DNA from: Ramazzottius varieornatus
Taxonomy: Eukaryota > Tardigrada > Eutardigrada > Parachela > Ramazzottiidae
Direction of reading: 5' to 3'
Assembly: GCA_001949185.1 (NCBI GenBank)
Contig: BDGG01000012.1
Location: 224,634-288,633, forward strand
Length of the DNA stretch: 64,000 nucleotides
Shown here: positions 21,877 through 32,226 of the stretch, piece after piece
Layout: the number at the start of each line of letters is the position of its first letter
Position numbering within the stretch: position 1 is the stretch's first letter
Made by a program: the position numbers and the translations under genes
Notes under the pieces: generated by a model
What the model saw: the letters and a program-made list of their open reading frames with translations, nothing else
The model's database searches: none
Told to the model about the DNA's origin: nothing

Positions 21877-22602
21877 GCGGAATTGTTTGGAGTGTTTATG
21901 GATAATTGATCATGTTTTTGGCTTTTAGACTTCGTAAACTTCTTCGCTGCGTTTTTATCCGTGAGACTGTCGGAGTGTTTCGGTTACCTTTCTTGACCCT
22001 TACCTGCGGCATGTTTTGTCGATATTATTTGCCGGACGTTCGAATTATTATCGATCGGGTTGTCGTGCTCTCATTCTGGACAGTAAGAATAGCAAAGTTG
22101 ATCACTGCGGATCTCGGACGCGGAAGTAAATCGGAAGAATTCGAAAATCGGAAATTCAGAATTTTTATTTCAGGGTGAATCGAGCCACTTGATTGAGCTA
22201 TATCTAGATGTAAGATTTTCGTCAGCTGTTCGACTTCCGGTGACGCCACAGTCTTCCTGGGACCTTCCAGTTAAGTCAGTCCAACTCAGAAAGCTTTCTG
22301 AACGCCGTTCCCTCCTTTCTCGTCCCAGATTAAAGCCAACTCATAGCAAAGCTTAGGACGAAAGCAGCTTCACCTTCATTCTTTTATCTCGCTGCACGGA
22401 CATCGAACTGAACCTGGTGAGGAATGTTATCACTGAAATGACTGACGTCTTTTCTTTTCTCCAATGTGGTTTTTCTTTCCAGGATTACCTAGGATCATCC
22501 TGCACAGTACAGTATGAGTCAGAGTATGATATCGGGTTCCGTGAGGATCAGTTGAGTGCCTGACTGTGGACCAGGCGAAATTCGTGATAACAAAGCGACC
22601 AG
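21877..22602. other. Intergenic, likely 5' UTR intron of next gene
   Basis: No coding exon seen. A GTGAGG donor near 22416 and a TTTCTTTCCAG acceptor near 22483 could bound a 5' UTR intron of the TMEM60-like gene. Confidence 0.4.
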
Positions 22603-23046
22603 ATGGCTTTCAGCTCCAGAGGATCATTCACATGGGTCAGCCTCGTCCTGCTCCTCGTCTTTGTCGCTCTTCGATTAGACGGACGAATAGAATGGAATTG
22701 GTTCTATGTCCTATTCCCTGCCTGGATATATGAGAGCGTTATGCTCATCTTCATTCTCCTTCAAGCTATAACTCAGTGTAGGCAACGTCCGGCAGAAAGA
22801 AAGACCATCATATTCGCCAGATGCTGGGACGCCTGTGCTGTATCGTTCCTGTTAGTCTTTCAAGTTTTACTCTGTCTGAAACTCCAACAGGTCGAAAACA
22901 TTCCTTCGTACTATGTCATGTTCCCTCTTTGGCTTCTTCTACTGCAGATAAACGCGTATTTGGTTTTATCGGTTTATGCTCATGAGCGGAACTATGTTGG
23001 AGCAACCGCAAGATCGACCACAGCTAGTCGATTTTCTGGACTGTAA
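22603..23046 (+). CDS. TMEM60: TMEM60/TMEM185-like four-pass membrane protein
   Basis: Single exon, 147 residues. Four hydrophobic segments at about residues 10-25, 33-57, 78-97 and 103-125. The signature LRLDGRIEWNWFYVLFPAWIYE matches the TMEM60/TMEM185 family pattern (LklD....WNWf.vfiP.Wi.d), and PSYYVMFPLWLLL matches the second copy of the same pattern. The length fits TMEM60 (about 130 residues) rather than TMEM185 (about 350). The function of TMEM60 is unknown. Confidence 0.82.
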   Translation: MAFSSRGSFTWVSLVLLLVFVALRLDGRIEWNWFYVLFPAWIYESVMLIFILLQAITQCRQRPAERKTIIFARCWDACAVSFLLVFQVLLCLKLQQVENIPSYYVMFPLWLLLLQINAYLVLSVYAHERNYVGATARSTTASRFSGL

Positions 23047-23151
23047 TTCACGATCTGACATGCTGCTTACACACCAAAGGACCATCAATTTAAAATTTGG
23101 CACTTTGTACAGGAAATAAAATGAGAAGAAAATACTCTAAGCGTCTAATAA

Positions 23152-24411
23152 TTAGGATTGGGCGTTGAACGGCATGGGATCACAGTGTTGTGGTTCCAAA
23201 CTGAAGTTGAAGTGGAAAGCTCTGGCTACATCTCTCAGATCGCTTTCAACTCTGTGAAGTCTTATGACTCCTTCCCGAAGCTCTTCGGCTGTCTTCGGAC
23301 TGGTTAGTACGGGCTCCTTGCCGTAAATGTCAGGCTCCGCGGGGTAGCTATCATCACCTGCGACAAGATACAGTGTTATATGGATTATAGAGCCTCCACT
23401 CGCCCATTGAACCGTAACTTTGCCATCTCTCGAGTTCGGATACCCGAACAACGTTTGGAAGTGTCAAAATGAGAGATAAATGTACCGGGAAATATAGCGA
23501 CAATTCCGTCCGAGCAGCGAACCCGAACGGGCAAGGTAAGATCGCAACCGTATTTCTGACGCTCTACGGCGAACTTCAGGAGATCTTTCGCACTTTCAAA
23601 TTGCATAAGGCGACTTAACCTAAAAGGCAAAGCGTTCAAGCGGTGTACGAAAGACTTGATGGCAAAGAAGACTAGAGTGCTGTACTCGTAAATTTGCGGA
23701 GGTGCCATCTTTACTTTACGCTCCATCCTGGCTAGAAGTGACTGTAAAGGCGACGACCACTCAAACATATCCATCTCATCCCGATGAACGTCTACCTGGA
23801 CGGCATCGTCGCCTTCTGCAACGAAAAATACGGTGTCGAACCTCTTGCTCGATAAATCGATCGGAGTTAACCAATCGCTCCAGATCGCTAGTGCATCTAC
23901 ATCCGGGTATATCGAATGGTGATCGCACATGTCGTAAAAATGAGCTGCGTCCTTCAGGACTCTCTTTCTCCATGAGGCTACTTCGGTCTTGATGGGCAGC
24001 AGGGACGAAGCAGGTTGAGCGAAGAGGATCCCCGTTTCTTCGAACGTTTCTCGGATCGCTGTGATCCTCATTCCGATCTCACGAGCGATCTCTCCCGGTC
24101 TGTTGACTAAGCATGGCGCACGAGCTGCTCCTTCGGGTATGAGCGACGCTTTACCGATATTGTCGAAAAATCTTCGAAACAGATGCGTCCATCTTTCGGA
24201 GAAATCATGGCTCTCGACGACTCCACCTGTTAGACCAAATTAGAAAGGAATTACATCTCCGACAAGTTCCAGCAATAATATTGTCACCTGGAAAAACTCT
24301 TGCTTTGGCGAAGGATCCTGCCGCGCCACGCTGGAGCATGAGTATCTTCATAGGATCCCGACCGGCTGCGATGATCAAGCTGGCGGATTCTCTCCATGGC
24401 AGGGAAACCAT
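23152..24411 (-). CDS. NUDT19: Nudix hydrolase NUDT19 (acyl-CoA diphosphatase)
   Basis: Three exons on the minus strand: 24288-24411, 23486-24226, 23152-23357 (356 residues). The ATG at 24411 has the context AACATGG. N-terminal strand SLIIAAGRDPMKILMLQR with VFPGGVVE, where GG is restored by splicing. The Nudix box region RITAIRETFEETGIL shows the R-E-..EE-G core. The spacing between GG and this helix is much longer than in ordinary Nudix proteins, as in NUDT19. Further family features: WSDWLTP, RFDTVFF, EWSSP, PPQIYE and the late FPGDDSY. NUDT19 hydrolyses CoA and acyl-CoAs, in mammals in peroxisomes. The C-terminus NAQS lacks a clear peroxisomal SKL-type signal, so the compartment is uncertain. 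Confidence 0.92.
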
Positions 24412-25000
24412 GTTGGCGGAGAAGGAAACTGGACTATCTGAAGAAGAAATCAAGATTTGAGAAACTGGAATGTTTTGATTTCTAAACAGCTGATCACTGT
24501 TGGCCTGCTTCAGTTCGACGGCGAATTCTGACCTCAACTCTAATTCCACCGGAAGTGGTAGTGCCTCAGAGATTGATGCGAACTTATCAATGGAAAATCA
24601 CAGGACGAAGTTGCCAGCTTTTAGGCCGCGCGGTGGAGACACATTATACTGCTTCACTACCGCGACTGATCAAATGCGACACGGACGCCCTAGCGGATCG
24701 CTCAAAAGTTTCCCCACAAGCTTTTTAACGTTGCGGAAATTTCGCTTCCTCCAAGACCGGGCAAAAGATTCCCTACATTTTCCTTTGATTCTGGACCAGT
24801 ACAGTTAGAGTCCACAAGGTATTTTCGATCTATGGAACCGAGAACCAAGATGAACGGTTCAGTACAGTCCACTCGTTCGAAATGTACTCCTATTTTTTCG
24901 ATTTCTATTTGCCACCAGCCAAATCGTTATCGAAGAGCTTGCCAAAAACCGGAGGAAGTGACGTAAGAGACTGCCCGCAGTCAATCCCAAAAGAAAACAA

Positions 25001-26400
25001 CTACTTATTTTCCACTATCTGGAAGGCGCCAGATTTTCGGAAACAATTCCGAATGGTCCTACTGTCAACTTTAGACTCTCCCTTCATTATCCACTTAACC
25101 GAATGGAGAACAGTTAGTGACTTCTTGTATTCAACGAGATTCTGGAAGTCCTTTCGGTTTTCTCGCCGATGCTCGGCCTTGGCAGCGCTTTCATGTGCCT
25201 GGAAAGCCTTGATGATGCCCTGGTTCAACGGTTAAATCCTACTGGTTTGGATCGGAGGTAGGAAAACGAGCCTTACATGAGACAGACTATCGACGTTGTG
25301 TCCTGATGCGTTGTGCAACAGGAGTAAAATTTTACGATTTTGCTTCTCCATTCTTTCGTTCAGCTCCTCCAACCAAGGAGTGAAAACCGCTTTCGTCATC
25401 CAAGCTTTCGTGTTGTTCGCCCAGGTGAAGCCTACCTTCTTAAAACCAAGCTTAGCTTTTGTAAAAGCTCGCGGCTTCTTGGATCGACCAATGATAAGGG
25501 GAGGAATCTTTTCTCCTGAGGAACTACAGTAGAATATCACCGAGATACGCTCCGTAGCTTTCTTCGACCCTTTTATCCTTTGTCCAACCTTGAGAAGCGT
25601 TTTTCGTGGTGTAGAGCGAAGATAGCTACCAGTTCCATCGCATTTAAAGATCTCGGCGTTCTTATATCCTTGAAGAATCTCCGGCGAATCTTCGGTTATC
25701 CACTTCTCTGAAATTTCCGGATCGCTCCCCATTTCTTCCCCTACAAGTATACCCTGATTAATAACTCAGACTAAGCATCAGACATCTTACCAATTGTAGT
25801 GAAGTCTTACCTTGTAGACCCACTGTCTGTAACTGATTGCTTTTAAGAACGTTAGCAACCCATCCAGCACTGCCACAGAAGTTCTGTACTTTCAAGTTGT
25901 TCGCCAGAAGCTTGGATTCTTCTTGGAGATCCGTGAAAGAAACAGGGAGCCCCTTCTGTACAGAATCTTCATGGTACTTTATCGCTGCGTTGGCAACGAT
26001 ATCGAACTTCCGTTTTCTGGATACAAAGCTTTTCCCAGGGGTATTCTCAAGTAGAGCGAGGATCTTCTCCCGCTGCTTGTTCATGTTTGAAATCGTCCGT
26101 ATGGAACGGATATTGAACATCGCCATAACTTCCTTCCTTTTCCATCTACAAAGAAAGGTCGATAGGATTTGGGAACTTTGCAAACAGAACGTGAAACATC
26201 CGTTTTCACACTGGCGCACGTTTCCATTATTATTGGCCGGTGTTGTGCGCAACTCAAGATAATCGTTCAAGAGTGGATGGTTTTACCTGTGACGGGTACA
26301 GTTCCAATATGTTCCGCTTTTCCTCCAACGTTGGTCTATCGTGGGTCGTTCCTCGACGAGCAACATTCGATCCGATGGTTGGAGCAGAAACAGACGCCAT
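25001..26400 (-). pseudogene. Tigger transposase pseudogene
   Basis: Fragments in the order of a Tigger/pogo transposase: an N-terminal helix-turn-helix start (TLEEKRNILELYP, about 26310), its continuation after an insertion (FNIRSIRTISNMNKQREKIL), a CENP-B-type DNA-binding part (SFTDLQEESKLLANNL...GWVANVLK), and the DDE_1 nuclease (KCDGTGSYLR...PPLIIGRSKKPR...LLLHNASGHNVD...VFLPP..TSRI). Damage visible: the Asp of the usual LLLDNA motif is His, an in-frame TAA replaces a codon right after TSRI at about 25232, the Asp of the usual MDQG/LDQG motif is Asn, and frameshifts separate the two halves near 25740-25800. Catalysis would be lost. Confidence 0.85.
26209..26256. repeat. GTGGCGCAC palindrome, copy 3 (inside Tigger element)
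   Basis: Arms CACTGGCGCACGTTTCC and GTTGTGCGCAACT around TATTGGCCG. Outer arms GGGAACTTTGC and TAATCGTTC extend it to about 26168-26275. It separates the two halves of the transposase N-terminal domain. Confidence 0.75.
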
Positions 26401-26796
26401 CTCGATCGTAAGTAAGTCAAGTTCTCGGGATAGAAGGATACAGCGGTCGCAGATCTTCACCGGAAGTGGCTTTCGCTGTTCGCTGTTTATCCGTAGGATA
26501 TGCTCCATCAGGATTCCCTTCTGTCAAACGAAGCCTTAATCCGTTCTGAAATTCGTCCTTGAAAACCTTCAAGGATAATGGAACGAGACGAAAACGTTGC
26601 TTAAATTCTTTCAAACGCTACATGACCGATGGAACGTGCGTAAAATTTGCGCACCAGGTTGCTGCTGTCAGTGAACAAGCAATCAATAGTTTGACAGCTA
26701 TTTTCGGTCACCAACGGCAGGCCCTTCTGAGTTTTGGCTGAATTTACGGCCTTGAAATCGAAAACATTGGAGTACATTTCGAACGAGTGGACTGTA

Positions 26797-28294
26797 GTCC
26801 GTGAAATCCAACGCTGATAACCTCGCCCTGCGATTCCATATTATGGAGTTTGTGAGGACAGGTCAGGTCTCATAAAAAGCCGGTCTCATCTTACAGTCTT
26901 ATGTTTCGCCGAACTGTTGACCAGCTTGAACGCTGTGGACCGTCGCTATTGGCCGAGACGGAATCCGAGACCCAAATTCTGAGATCAGGCCTGGTTGATC
27001 TCATCAGCATTTCAAACTTTAATGAGACCGGTTTCCGAGACCATTCCGTGGTTTATGACCCCAAACTTTCGTACTAATTCACGAAAATATCAGACCATAC
27101 ATATAACATCGGGGAAGTAGAACGCTACAACGGCGGTGATTGGCTTCTTGGAATACCGCGAGGTATACCAAATAAATTTTTACGCCGCCATTCTTACTTT
27201 TGTGAAACGCTTCCCCAGCATCAAACGTAGTAGAGTTTCTGTTGAGCCCCCAAAGCTGAAAACCCGTAGCTGGTCGTATCGGAGGGTTAAGAAATTCTTC
27301 TCATACGCTTGTCTGATTTCACTGCTGCCCGAGCCGGATATCCAGGCTTGGATGCGCTACCTACTGTGGACTTTGGCCAGGATGGTTGACTTTGCGGGAT
27401 GATTTCTGGCTCTACCAGAAGTGGAGCTATCTGAGAAGGATTGCCTGGTAGAGGCTTTGGAAGAAAAGAAAGATGCGCAGCCCGCAGCCCCAGCGAAGTT
27501 GAAAGAAAAAAACCAACGGTGTTTTGTACCGAGACGCTGCCCTTGGAATGGTGACTGGGCAGAGAACAAGAGACGCAGTTCTCTCCATCGGCGGAAATGA
27601 GGATTCGGACACGGTCGCCTTGGCTAGCCAGGCTGATACCAGTGAGTTACTATGAAGCAGAATTTCGAACCGGATTCCTGCTCAGGTACCGTTCTTCTAC
27701 AGGCTTATTCCAGAAAACCGGAAAAGGTACTCACGATGCTACCGGTGAGGAAGTCACGGGTAAGCGAGCTCAAGTTAAAGTTGATTACGTTTGGATGAGA
27801 CTGCGCATATTTATTTCGGAAAAGCCCGGGTTGCCGGCTGAGTTGTTGAAGAAACTGAGAAACAAAGAACCTAAACAAAAAGAAATTTTATTCGACTCGG
27901 AATGGGTGCAAAATCAATGTGTAATCGTTGAAGGAAGTCGGAGTCACAGTCTCAAATCCGGGAAAAGATCGTACGATTAAAAATGGTCATTAAAGAAAAG
28001 TACAACATGAGAAGGACGTTCTGAAAAAAGGGAATATGGGTATCTAGCTGACAACAGCACATCGCTGCTAACAACCTTTGGAGTTCTTGAAGTGCAAGCC
28101 GACTGCCGTCGGACTCCCAGCTTTACCTCATCGGCAAACCTGCCCTTGGAAAATGTGGCGCTACCCAGGCATGTCCTTATCCTCGCGCTCACGCGCTAGA
28201 CGGTCTTCACGTTTGCGACTGTCAGCCTTCTCGCGGTCGTTTAGCCTGGCGTGTTTGGTCTTCTCGTTCACGAGTAGCCAAGATTCGGGCATCT
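26797..28294. other. Unresolved, probably old repeats
   Basis: Repeated GAGACC/GGTCTC words between 26860 and 27055 look like part of a degenerate repeat. The segment 26846-26880 has an inverted partner near 31719-31755. Open frames of up to 127 residues (for example 27597-27980) match nothing I know. Confidence 0.4.
26846..26880 (+). repeat. Left partner of a distant inverted repeat
   Basis: The segment with GAGGACAGGTCAGGTCTCAT reappears in inverted orientation at about 31719-31755 (ATGAGACCAGACCTGTCCTT) with few mismatches. The pair encloses the DDE transposon and the hypothetical gene at 28.3-28.9 kb. Confidence 0.55.
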
Positions 28295-28925
28295 TCAACG
28301 GCTCGGTCCCCGGCCTGTCGTGGGTCCTTTTTTCACGCTGTTCACGCACAGCACTATGCCCAGTGGCCGCTTCTTTGAGGTAGTCCTGAAAACCTTCGAA
28401 CGCTCCACATCCCGGGCTGTTCCGCGGCGTCGGCTCCAAGGCTCTCCGCAGAACTCACAGGTATGTCCGTCCAGGCGACACTTGCTGCATCTCGGAGGCT
28501 TCCGGTTTGGATAGTTGACCACTGAGGAAAGATTAGGCAGAAAGAACATATCGGAAATCGGTAATAGAACGCCCGTACCTTTTTCGATGTCAGCTTCTGG
28601 GAAAGTCGATCCGCCTTGTCCGTTGGCGCAGCTGGGGTTTTCCCCATCACCGCATTCATCTCCAGAGGATGCTCCCCTGACGTATCCTTCCACCTGGCTC
28701 GCCGGCGCAACGTCCATTTCCTCCTTCCCTTCATCTCCCGTACCTGCAAACAAAACAGTGACCAGTTTCACAAGTACGGGACTAGGTTCACCGTAGAAGC
28801 GGCTTACCGGAGCTACACGAGGCCAGAACACTCCTGCCTAGACGTCCACGCATACGACGCGCAATGCTGAGCGTAGAGAAAGTCGATGCCACAGACGACA
28901 TCGACGCCGAGTCGTCAAAGTCCAT
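28295..28925 (-). CDS. Hypothetical protein with Cys/His cluster
   Basis: Three exons on the minus strand: 28808-28925, 28579-28743, 28295-28521 (169 residues if no more introns follow). The donors GTAAGCC and GTACGGG and the acceptors TTTGCAG and TTCCTCAG keep the frame open. The middle part is acidic. The last exon contains CSKCRLDGHTCEFCGE, a C-x2-C...H-x-C-x2-C spacing that could bind zinc. A GTGAGTTC inside this motif (28457) might be a further donor, which would change the C-terminus. Not recognised as any family; it may belong to a mobile element, since transposons lie on both sides. Confidence 0.35.
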
Positions 28926-29280
28926 TTCGGTGGTGGTAACCAAGATTCGACAGGCTTCTCCGGCGACGGACACGAGGTGGACTGAACAGCACGGGTGCTG
29001 TGAGGGAGACAATACGGCTCTTCCAAAGCTTGTACGTATGTACTTGGTGCACCACACTTCACAGGAATAAACTTCAACTTTAGTCATCCAGATGAAGGAG
29101 TAAACTGGGTGAAGCTTTATGAAAGTTCCAGCAAAGTTTCAAGTTTCGCTTCCGGTCGGTACACCAAACATTGCGATATGAGAGTGTCCGAAAGATGAGA
29201 CTTTTCGCACGCAGCAGTAATGACATCACTATGAACTCTCATAGAGCTCGATTGGGGCAGAGTTGATTTGTCCAAATCTG

Positions 29281-29430
29281 ACAAGGGATTAACGCCAGTC
29301 TGTCCACTCTGATCCTTAAACCAATATGATAGCATGATAGAGCAGAGTTTGCTCCACAAACTGAGATAAACTAAATCGGCGAAATAAAAACCTGGAAGAC
29401 GCCACAGGAAGCGGAAGTGACGTCAAATTC
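29281..29430 (+). repeat. Left terminal inverted repeat of DDE transposon
   Basis: Matches the reverse complement of 31545-31693 with scattered mismatches; the inner end is at ...GTGACGTCAAATTC. Confidence 0.82.
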
Positions 29431-29616
29431 AGGGCGGATCACCAGTGTGACAGCAAATCAACTGATTTGATTGCTTGATGGTTGATTTGATATTCATTGA
29501 ACCAGTTGCGCTTGTACTCTACGCTAAGCCAAGCGCAATCAGTTTTGCTGTGCCTGTTGCTTCATTGCTCTTACATTCATCGTTCCGTTACTGCGTGATT
29601 TCCGCTGTCGCCCGAA

Positions 29617-31487
29617 ATGGATTCCGTTAATCCGATGAATGTGTTGAAGCTTCTGGAGGAGGACTAAAAGCAGCTTCTCCAACTGGATGGACAACCGAGC
29701 GAGGCTGATAAGCAGTTGAAAGAACTCGTCAAAAGTATTGTACTGTTGCCGTTTACTATGGCTGACATTGATATGAGATATTCCACCTTTCTGTTTCTGT
29801 TTCAGAATTTATGGATGTTAAAATCAACCGAGCAGGTTGTTCTTCGTTGGCACTTGAAGAAGACCTGCAATATGAACTGCAAACAGACATGCAGACGATC
29901 GACGAGTTCGAGAAGTTGGTTGCTGCGTCTAATCAGCTGGCTGAACCCGACAAAAATCCTAGCCAAGAAGATAAAGTCGTCGAGCCTCCCTCCAGTGGAA
30001 CGGAACCATCGTCCAACGAATTCTATGTCCCGCGAATACCGAACCCAAAACAGCCGCCCAGTAACGCAGTCACCCTCGACTACAAGAAACGCTCCGTCGA
30101 TTTCTGGAGGAATGTCGCTACGAAGAAACGACGTAGCCTTTCGTGTGTCCAGACCAAGTTCAAGAAAGTCACAAGTATTCGACAATTCTAAGAATGGGAA
30201 CGACATGTTGCTGAGGGCGGTTCCATATATGATAAGCTGAAGGCGCTGCGTTTGGAGACTGGCAAGCAGTTCTTCCTGGCCAAGCAGAAGCCTCATATTG
30301 TGAAAGATATGGATATTCGACGTTGGGCTGTTACTGCGAACCGAACCATTGGCCTGGTAGGTTTCACGGCGTTTCCGGGACAGGGTGGGAAAGTTGAAGA
30401 GGTAAACACATTGAAGAATTAAAATGAAATATGTATCATTGCTTACGCAGATCACTTCAACCGAGAATTTCGCTCACGAGTTACTGCGCCACGCTAACGG
30501 GGTCGATATTGTAGGTATTACGGCATCGTCGATCGGAAGAACACTAAGTTCGTGACCGACAAGTACATTCAAGAAGCTCGGCAAGTAAAGAAAACTGCGG
30601 AGGAGTGTGTCGCCCTTGTCAGATCGAGGATCTCAGATTACGGTTTGGACTGTTTGTGGAACACGGATCAGTCTGGGTTCGATTACGAGATGAGACCTGG
30701 GCGAACACTGCATCTGGCCGGCGCAAAACATGTTACTCCGATCTGTCAGTCTGAGAACTCCATGACGCATAGCTACACGATTATGATGACCATCTCGCCC
30801 GGTACGCGCAAGTTTCTCCCACAACTGTGGATCACTCTCCAGGAGGACAAAGGCGTTTTCGGTCCTATTGTGGCAAGGACAATGTTTAAAGCTGACAACC
30901 TGTATGTCACTGCTTCGGCTTCGGGCAAGATGACAAAGAAGCTCTACTTGGAATGGTGTGTAAAGATATTGTTTTCTCATGTGGAAGATCGCTGCATTCT
31001 GCTGGCCGATTCATGGAGAACCTTACCAGGAAGCTGTTTTGGAATTCAAGCCTGAAGAACTGGAATACGAAATGATCACGATTCCTCCGAAAGTGACTGG
31101 TGATATCCAACCACTGGACAGACTCTTCTTCCGAATGCACAAAGACTTCTTCCGGAAGATCTCCAGTTTCATCATTTTGCACAGCCTTCCACTTCAAGTT
31201 CATCATCGAGACGTAATCCTCAAGATGCATTCTTTGGTTTACCAACAGTTTCAGTCTCCCCGGTTTGGAGACCTAGTGAACCAGGCCTGGCATCTGTGCG
31301 GCTATACTCACGAGTCCTTTGACTATGTAAATCCTACCGAATTCTCTTTCCCCAAGAAGTTGACTGGTCATTGCGACCATGAAAACTGCGACGACCGGCT
31401 TTTGCTTAAGTGCGGCTGGTGCAAAGCTCCTCTCTGCTTCCATCACTTCTACGATCAGTATCACCTCTGTAAAATTTATCTTCCATG
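29617..31487 (+). pseudogene. DDE_1-type transposase pseudogene
   Basis: Pieces in order: MDSVNPMNVLKLLEED followed by an in-frame stop (29665), an acidic N-terminal region (29811-30190), a DNA-binding-like part (KALRLETGKQFFLAKQKP..DIRRWAV), then a catalytic region at 30552-31055 with WNTDQSGFDYEMRPGRTL (first Asp), YTIMMTIS, LPQLWITLQE, FGPIV, and ILLADSW (second Asp). A frameshift follows DSW; the frame continues at about 31023 as EPYQEAV...IPPKVTGDIQPLDRLFFR (third Asp). The C-terminus has a Cys/His cluster (HCDHENCD..LLKCGWC..LCFHHF). At least one nonsense codon and two or more frameshifts make it inactive, although the three catalytic acids remain visible. Confidence 0.82.
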
Positions 31488-31544
31488 AGTTCTGTGAAAT
31501 TTTAGACTGTGCTAGTATAGTTGGTCATGTTATGTCGATGTAAG

Positions 31545-31693
31545 AATTTGACGTCACTTCCGCTTCCTGTGGCGTCTTCCAGGATTTTATTTCGCCGATT
31601 TGGTTTATCTCTGTTTATGGAGCAAACTCTGCTCTATCATGCTATCATATTGGTTTGAGGATCAGAGTGGACAGACTGACGTTAATCTCTTGT
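31545..31693 (-). repeat. Right terminal inverted repeat of DDE transposon
   Basis: Inverted copy of 29281-29430, starting GAATTTGACGTCACTTCC. Confidence 0.82.
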
Positions 31694-32226
31694 GATGGTT
31701 AAAACTGAGGGTCGCAAATATGAGGGCAGTTTATGAGACCAGACCTGTCCTTGCAAACTGTATATCTTCTCAGTCTAATATCGAGATTTTCTCGGATGTC
31801 ACGTACGACCTGTCACAGAATTGTGTCATTAGTACGCAGATTCTATCCTACTGAAGTAGAGGTTGGGTGTTCGAACAATATTCGAAAGGTCATTTTTCAT
31901 ATAAAAAATATTGATTGACTGATTGCCTTTCCTGAGTAGGTTTGTACTTTGTGATGTTACGCCGTTCTGCGTTCTCAGTGATTTCCTGAGAAACTCATCC
32001 GTCCGCCGCTGTGCTGTACAGTACTCTAATTTTCCACGTCCAACAATCGTTCCTCTTAAGACTTGTTCGTCCTCTACGTTTGGTGTCATCTGTTCACGTT
32101 TGTATTCATCTAGGAAGGTCAGGATAAGTGTTCGAAGGACTGTCTTGGAATATCACCCACACCGCGTGAAGGGAGAGCTACTGCGGTGCGGAGGTAGACG
32201 AGCGAGTCGCAGGCACCGGCAGCGAC
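31694..32226. other. Upstream region of GCN1
   Basis: No exon recognised. It contains the right partner (31719-31755) of the distant inverted repeat and must hold the GCN1 promoter. Confidence 0.45.

Larger units (their letters stand above)
24865..26794 (-). mobile_element. Tigger/pogo DNA transposon, complete ends, inactive
   Basis: Terminal inverted repeats of at least 40 bp at 24865-24905 and 26756-26794, both with outermost bases CAGTCCACTCGTTCGAAATG read inward, flanked on each side by TA (24863-24864 and 26795-26796), the pogo/Tigger target duplication. The 1.93-kb length and the CAGT ends fit the group. The transposase is coded on the minus strand and is broken (see pseudogene). A GTGGCGCAC palindrome (26209-26256) is inserted within it. 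It lies upstream of NUDT19. Confidence 0.88.
29281..31693 (+). mobile_element. DDE transposon with long inverted repeats
   Basis: About 150-bp inverted repeats at 29281-29430 and 31545-31693, nearly identical across most of their length (for example AGCATGATAGAGCAGAG and GACGCCACAGGAAGCGG in both, opposite orientation). They enclose about 2.1 kb coding for a broken DDE transposase on the plus strand. The outer limits are where similarity stops; I could not identify a target-site duplication. The inner ends carry a GGAAGTGACGTCAAATTC motif. Confidence 0.82.

Noticed and set aside
27597-27980. 127-residue frame in the transposon-rich block
   Set aside because: Not similar to transposase or host proteins I know; probably decayed repeat sequence.
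31830-31890. Sequence with GTTCGAA resembling a tRNA B box or a tRNA-derived repeat
   Set aside because: No matching A box or cloverleaf could be drawn.
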